A stretch of DNA of 9,380 nucleotides, taken from assembly GCA_009778235.1 (NCBI GenBank), contig WRKE01000255.1, positions 1-9,380 on the forward strand. The letters run 5' to 3'. Position numbers and translations under genes: made by a program. Each line of letters begins with the position of its first letter. Positions within the stretch are counted from its first letter, which is position 1. Positions 5,747 to 9,380 of this stretch are shown piece by piece. This DNA comes from Pseudomonadota bacterium. Lineage in GTDB: Bacteria; Desulfobacterota; Desulfobulbia; Desulfobulbales; Desulfobulbaceae. Under the pieces are notes generated by a model. It searched no databases, was not told the DNA's origin, and saw only the letters and a list, made by a program, of their open reading frames with translations.

Positions 5747-8700
5747 ATGCACACTTCTGAGCAATCCCCAGCCAACCTCATACTGCCAACCGACCCCAAG
5801 ACAGCGCGTATTCGGCTGATCGGCATGGGTTGCGCCTATGCCATGGGGACCTTCAACGATAATTTCTTCAAACAGGTCGCGCTGCTGCTGGCGGTCGATG
5901 CCGGTCTCCACGCCATCCAGGGGGGAGCCACCTTGCTGTTCGCCCTGCCGTTTGTGCTCTTTTCCGCCTGGGCTGGCTGGCTGGCCGATCGTCTGCCCAA
6001 AAAGGACATCGTCGTGGGCGCCAAGTTTTTGGAATTGGCGGCCATGCTCCTCGGCTTATGGGCCCTGCTGAGTCTGAACTGGGTGGGCATCGTTGCCATT
6101 GTCTTTTTGATGGGCCTGCAATCCACCCTGTTCAGCCCGGCCTTAAACGGGGCCATTCCGGAAAATTTTCCGGCCAGTGAAGTGCCCAGGGTCAATGGAT
6201 TGCTCAAGCTGGTGACCACCGTGACCATTCTTTTGGGCATTGGGCTGGGCGGCGTGGTGATGGACCTGCCTGTGCCCGGCTTTGCCCGCGCCTTCTCGCC
6301 GGAAGGCGCCTACGGCTTCGGGCGGCTGGCCGTGGGGTTGATCGCGGCCCTGGTTGCGGTGCTCGGGCTGGTGGCGGCCTTTGCCATCCACAGGTCTTCT
6401 CCGCTTAGCCACGGCAGCAACCCCTTCCCCTGGCAAGGCCCGGTTGATTCAGTGCGCCACGCCAGAGAATGCCACGCCAAGGACCAAGCCCTGTTTTTGA
6501 CCCTGGCCGGCGAGGCCTTCTTTTATGGTTTTTCTTCCTTCGTGATCCTGGTCATCAACAATCTGGGCGCGAAACAAATGGGCTTTTCCCTGACCCTGAC
6601 CAGCCTGCTCTCGGTGGCATTGATGGTTGGCATCTGCATCGGCTCGCTGCTGGCGGGCAGACACCAGGCCGACATTTGGCGACGCTTGATGATTCCAGCC
6701 GGAATCGGCATGGCCGTAAGCCTCTTGATTGCGAGCCTGGCGCCGTTTTTGCCGGGCACTGTTCTGGGTTTTATTTTTCTGATGCTGACCTTCACCGCAA
6801 CCGGCATATGCGGCGGGCTTTATCTCATTCCTCTGGTCAGCTTCATTCAAATACGGCCCAAGGCCACTGAAAAGGGCAAGATCCTGGGCATTTCCAACTT
6901 TGCCTCCTTCACCGGCATCATCGTCTCCGGCCTCCTTTTCATGGTGGTCGGTGACCTTCCCCCCACCTTGCTGCTGACGGCCAGCGCCCTTGTCGCCCTG
7001 ACCTTCATGGGCTGGGCCATGTTTTTTTTGCGCCGCCAGCCGGTGCGATGTCTTGCGGACAAGACCGGAGGTCCCCTGGCTCTATTGCTGCAGCTCCTGC
7101 TGTCGCTCCGCTATCGGGTCAAGGTTGTCGGCCTGACAGATATCCCGGTGGACGACAGAGGCAATGAGGCCATCTTGTTTATGCCCAATCACCCGGCGCT
7201 GATTGATCCGTCCATTGTCTATTCCCTGTTGGCCGGGTTTCGTCCCCGCCCGCTGGTTGACCAGCGCCAGATGCAAGGATTGTTCGGCACCCTGGCGGCC
7301 AAACTCACTGGCGCGGTGTTGATTCCCGACCCGAGTAAAGACGGGGTCAAAGCCAGGCAAGGGGTGGAAGATGGGTTGCGGGCCGTGACCCAAGCCTTGC
7401 GAGGCGGCGAGCATGTCCTGTTCTACCCCTCGGGCAAGGTGTACCGCTCCGCCGAAGAAAAGCTAGGGCCCAACTCCGGGGCCGCGGATATCATTGCGGC
7501 CATGCCCGGGTTGCGGGTGGTGCTGATTCGGACCACGGGCTTGTGGGGCAGTTCGTTCAGCTATGCCGGGCAGCGCGGGGCGCCGAATTTCATCAAGGTC
7601 CTCTGCCAAGGGATCCTGACGGTGGCGGCCAACCTGGTTTTTTTCACCCCGCGGCGCCAGGTCCAGGTGGAATTTGTCGAAGACCCCGACTTGCCCCGGG
7701 ATGGCAATAAAAAGAGGCTCAATCCCTGGCTGGAGCAATTTTATAATGGGGCCAAACAGGCCCCCATGGCGGTGCCGCGTTTCTTCTGGCAGGGCGGCCA
7801 ACCAACGGAACTTCCTGAATATACCCAGGACAACGTAAAAAGGGAGGCTGGTGAGACCATCTCTGTTACCCCTGAACTGCGGGAAGCGGTGTATGCCTCC
7901 TTGCGCCAGGCTGCGGATCTCGCTCCAGATCATGTCTTGACCGAGAATATGAGCCTGGCTGGCGATCTTGGTTTAGACAGCCTGGCCCTGATGGATTTGG
8001 CGCTTACCCTTGAGACTGAGCATGGCAGAACCATCAGTGAGCTTGCGGCGCTGGTGAGCGTCGGTGATTGTCTGGCCGCGGCGGCGGGCACTGCTGGGCA
8101 AGGGACACAAAACAAACCTGCCCCGGCTGCCTGGTTTACTCCTGGGCCGGCAAAAAACCAGAAACTGCGCCTTGCCGATGGCGTCACCCGCATCCCCGAC
8201 GCCTTCATGGCCCTTATGCGGCAGGCCCCGAACCAGGCCCTGGTGGCGGACCGCTCCTCCCTGCGCACCCGGCGGGAGATTGTCACCGCGGCGCTGGTGC
8301 TGGCAGAGCGTTTCAAAGCCCTGCCAGGCAAGCGGCTTGGCATCATGCTGCCCTCCGTGCCCACGGTGGTCCCGGTGTGGTTGGCCGCGCAACTTGCGGG
8401 CAAGGAGCCGGTCTTTTTCAACTGGACCGTGGGAGAGGCCAACCTGCGCCACTGTCTGGGCACAGCGGGGCTTAGCCACATCATCAGCGCGCAGGCCCTG
8501 CTGGACAGGTTGGAGCATGGAGGCCTGTCCCTAAGCGCACTGCCTGTAACCTGGCTGCGCCTGGAAACCCTGGCTGCCTCTTTGGGTCGCTGGGAAAAAT
8601 TGAAAGGCTTGGTGCGCGCGCATCTCCTGCGCTCTTCCTCCGCCTATCCCATGGCCGATGTTGCGGCGGTCCTGTTCACTTCCGGTTCCGAATCCCTGCC

Positions 8701-9380
8701 CAAGGCGGTGCCTTTGACCCATGTCAACCTGCTGACCAATGCCAAGGACATCATCGATGTCTTGAGGGTTGAGGCGGATGAAACCATCCTGGCCATGCTG
8801 CCGCCCTTCCATTCCTTTGGCCTGATGGTGGGCTTGGTTTTGCCGCTGTCGCTTGGCCTCAAAGCCGTCTTCCATGCCAACCCCACCGAGCCCCAGGCAC
8901 TGATCTCCCTGGTGCGCGACTATAAGCTGACGTTGCTGGCCGCGCCGCCCACCTTTCTGGAAGCCATGCTCGACAAGGCGAAAACCCTGGACAAGAGCCA
9001 AGAAACAGGCGGACTCGCCAGTCTGCGTTTCGCCTTTGCCGGGGCTGAAAAATGTCCTGAGCATGTCTACCGTGCCTTTGCCGAGGCCTGCCCCAAGGCA
9101 ACGCTGTGCGAAGGGTATGGGATTACCGAATGTTCGCCGGTGGTTGCCGTCAACCGGCCAGAGGCAGTGGTGCCTGGCAGCATCGGTCATCTGCTGCCTT
9201 CGGTGACCGCCGCCCTGGTGCGTGAAGAAGATGGACAGATTGTCGACCTGGCCGAGGCGGGCCAGACCGGCATGTTGCTGGTGCGTGGGCCCAGTATTTT
9301 CGGCGGATACCTCGGAGATGCGCCCGATCCTTTTGTGAGCTTCGCCGGTCATAGCTGGTATCGGACCGGTGATTTGGTCA
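5747..9380 (+). CDS. aas: Fused MFS lysophospholipid transporter, acyltransferase, acyl carrier and acyl-ACP synthetase (LplT-Aas type), 3' partial
   Basis: The frame is open for 1211 codons and leaves the window. In order it shows four domains. (1) An LplT-like MFS transporter, residues about 25-430, with FNDNFFKQ near the N-terminus, the motif-A-like GWLADRLPKKD at 77-87 and many hydrophobic helices. (2) A PlsC-type acyltransferase, about 440-675, with NHPALID (His482 and Asp487, HX4D) and FYPSGK at 559-564. (3) A carrier domain, about 707-783, with GLDSL and the likely phosphopantetheine Ser745. (4) An adenylation domain from about 815 with TSGSESLPK at 978-986, LPPFHSFG, GYGITE ending at Glu1128 and YRTGDLV at the very end. 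About 110-130 residues with the catalytic Lys are probably missing. By analogy with E. coli LplT and Aas it should flip lysophospholipid inward and re-acylate it with fatty acid activated on a carrier. ATG 5747 is the first start after an in-frame TGA at 5735; its ribosome site is weak. Confidence 0.92.
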   Translation, partial: MHTSEQSPANLILPTDPKTARIRLIGMGCAYAMGTFNDNFFKQVALLLAVDAGLHAIQGGATLLFALPFVLFSAWAGWLADRLPKKDIVVGAKFLELAAMLLGLWALLSLNWVGIVAIVFLMGLQSTLFSPALNGAIPENFPASEVPRVNGLLKLVTTVTILLGIGLGGVVMDLPVPGFARAFSPEGAYGFGRLAVGLIAALVAVLGLVAAFAIHRSSPLSHGSNPFPWQGPVDSVRHARECHAKDQALFLTLAGEAFFYGFSSFVILVINNLGAKQMGFSLTLTSLLSVALMVGICIGSLLAGRHQADIWRRLMIPAGIGMAVSLLIASLAPFLPGTVLGFIFLMLTFTATGICGGLYLIPLVSFIQIRPKATEKGKILGISNFASFTGIIVSGLLFMVVGDLPPTLLLTASALVALTFMGWAMFFLRRQPVRCLADKTGGPLALLLQLLLSLRYRVKVVGLTDIPVDDRGNEAILFMPNHPALIDPSIVYSLLAGFRPRPLVDQRQMQGLFGTLAAKLTGAVLIPDPSKDGVKARQGVEDGLRAVTQALRGGEHVLFYPSGKVYRSAEEKLGPNSGAADIIAAMPGLRVVLIRTTGLWGSSFSYAGQRGAPNFIKVLCQGILTVAANLVFFTPRRQVQVEFVEDPDLPRDGNKKRLNPWLEQFYNGAKQAPMAVPRFFWQGGQPTELPEYTQDNVKREAGETISVTPELREAVYASLRQAADLAPDHVLTENMSLAGDLGLDSLALMDLALTLETEHGRTISELAALVSVGDCLAAAAGTAGQGTQNKPAPAAWFTPGPAKNQKLRLADGVTRIPDAFMALMRQAPNQALVADRSSLRTRREIVTAALVLAERFKALPGKRLGIMLPSVPTVVPVWLAAQLAGKEPVFFNWTVGEANLRHCLGTAGLSHIISAQALLDRLEHGGLSLSALPVTWLRLETLAASLGRWEKLKGLVRAHLLRSSSAYPMADVAAVLFTSGSESLPKAVPLTHVNLLTNAKDIIDVLRVEADETILAMLPPFHSFGLMVGLVLPLSLGLKAVFHANPTEPQALISLVRDYKLTLLAAPPTFLEAMLDKAKTLDKSQETGGLASLRFAFAGAEKCPEHVYRAFAEACPKATLCEGYGITECSPVVAVNRPEAVVPGSIGHLLPSVTAALVREEDGQIVDLAEAGQTGMLLVRGPSIFGGYLGDAPDPFVSFAGHSWYRTGDLV

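Noticed and set aside
8531..9352. Minus-strand 273-codon open frame
   Set aside because: It lies opposite the adenylation domain, whose core motifs are all readable on the plus strand. The antisense product is Gly/Gln/His-rich with no known motif.
1..9380. CRISPR array, insertion sequence, prophage, tRNA or a defence system
   Set aside because: Apart from the two-copy 51-bp duplication there are no direct repeats with spacers, no transposase or integrase-like frames and no tRNA-like fold noticed. The window is core metabolism and membrane maintenance.

Overview
The window looks like chromosomal DNA from a GC-rich Gram-negative bacterium. My best guess is an anaerobic deltaproteobacterium (Desulfobacterota, perhaps Desulfobulbales-like). 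This rests on three inferences: an NAD-linked PyrK/PyrD dihydroorotate dehydrogenase rather than the quinone-linked enzyme, a type IV prepilin peptidase, and an LplT/Aas-type phospholipid repair protein. The taxonomic placement is tentative. I see no insertion sequence, phage gene, CRISPR array, tRNA or rRNA.

Left block (151-4737, minus strand): a tight five-gene run in transcription order pyrK, pyrD, aroD, aroE, aroA. Neighbouring genes overlap by 13 nt, are 6 nt apart, or overlap by 4 nt (twice, ATGA type), so it is almost certainly one operon. The first two genes form the dihydroorotate dehydrogenase that makes orotate for pyrimidines. The last three carry out consecutive steps of the shikimate pathway: dehydroquinate to dehydroshikimate, to shikimate, then (after shikimate kinase, which is not here) to EPSP. 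pyrK carries an exact 51-bp in-frame tandem duplication that repeats 17 residues of its NAD-binding domain, which is the clearest sequence anomaly in the window.

Centre (4738-4800): a 63-bp divergent intergenic region. To its right, on the plus strand, lies a complete prepilin peptidase gene (pilD/gspO family, 4801-5589), followed by a 157-bp gap containing a perfect short hairpin.

Right block (5747 to the window end, plus strand): one open frame of 1211 visible codons that runs off the edge. It encodes a multidomain protein: an LplT-like MFS transporter, a PlsC-type lysophospholipid acyltransferase with HX4D, an acyl-carrier (phosphopantetheine) domain with a DSL motif, and an AMP-forming acyl-ACP synthetase/adenylation domain cut off just after its TGD motif. 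This appears to be a complete lysophospholipid import and re-acylation pathway in one chain, with its own fused carrier domain. It is the most interesting functional feature here.
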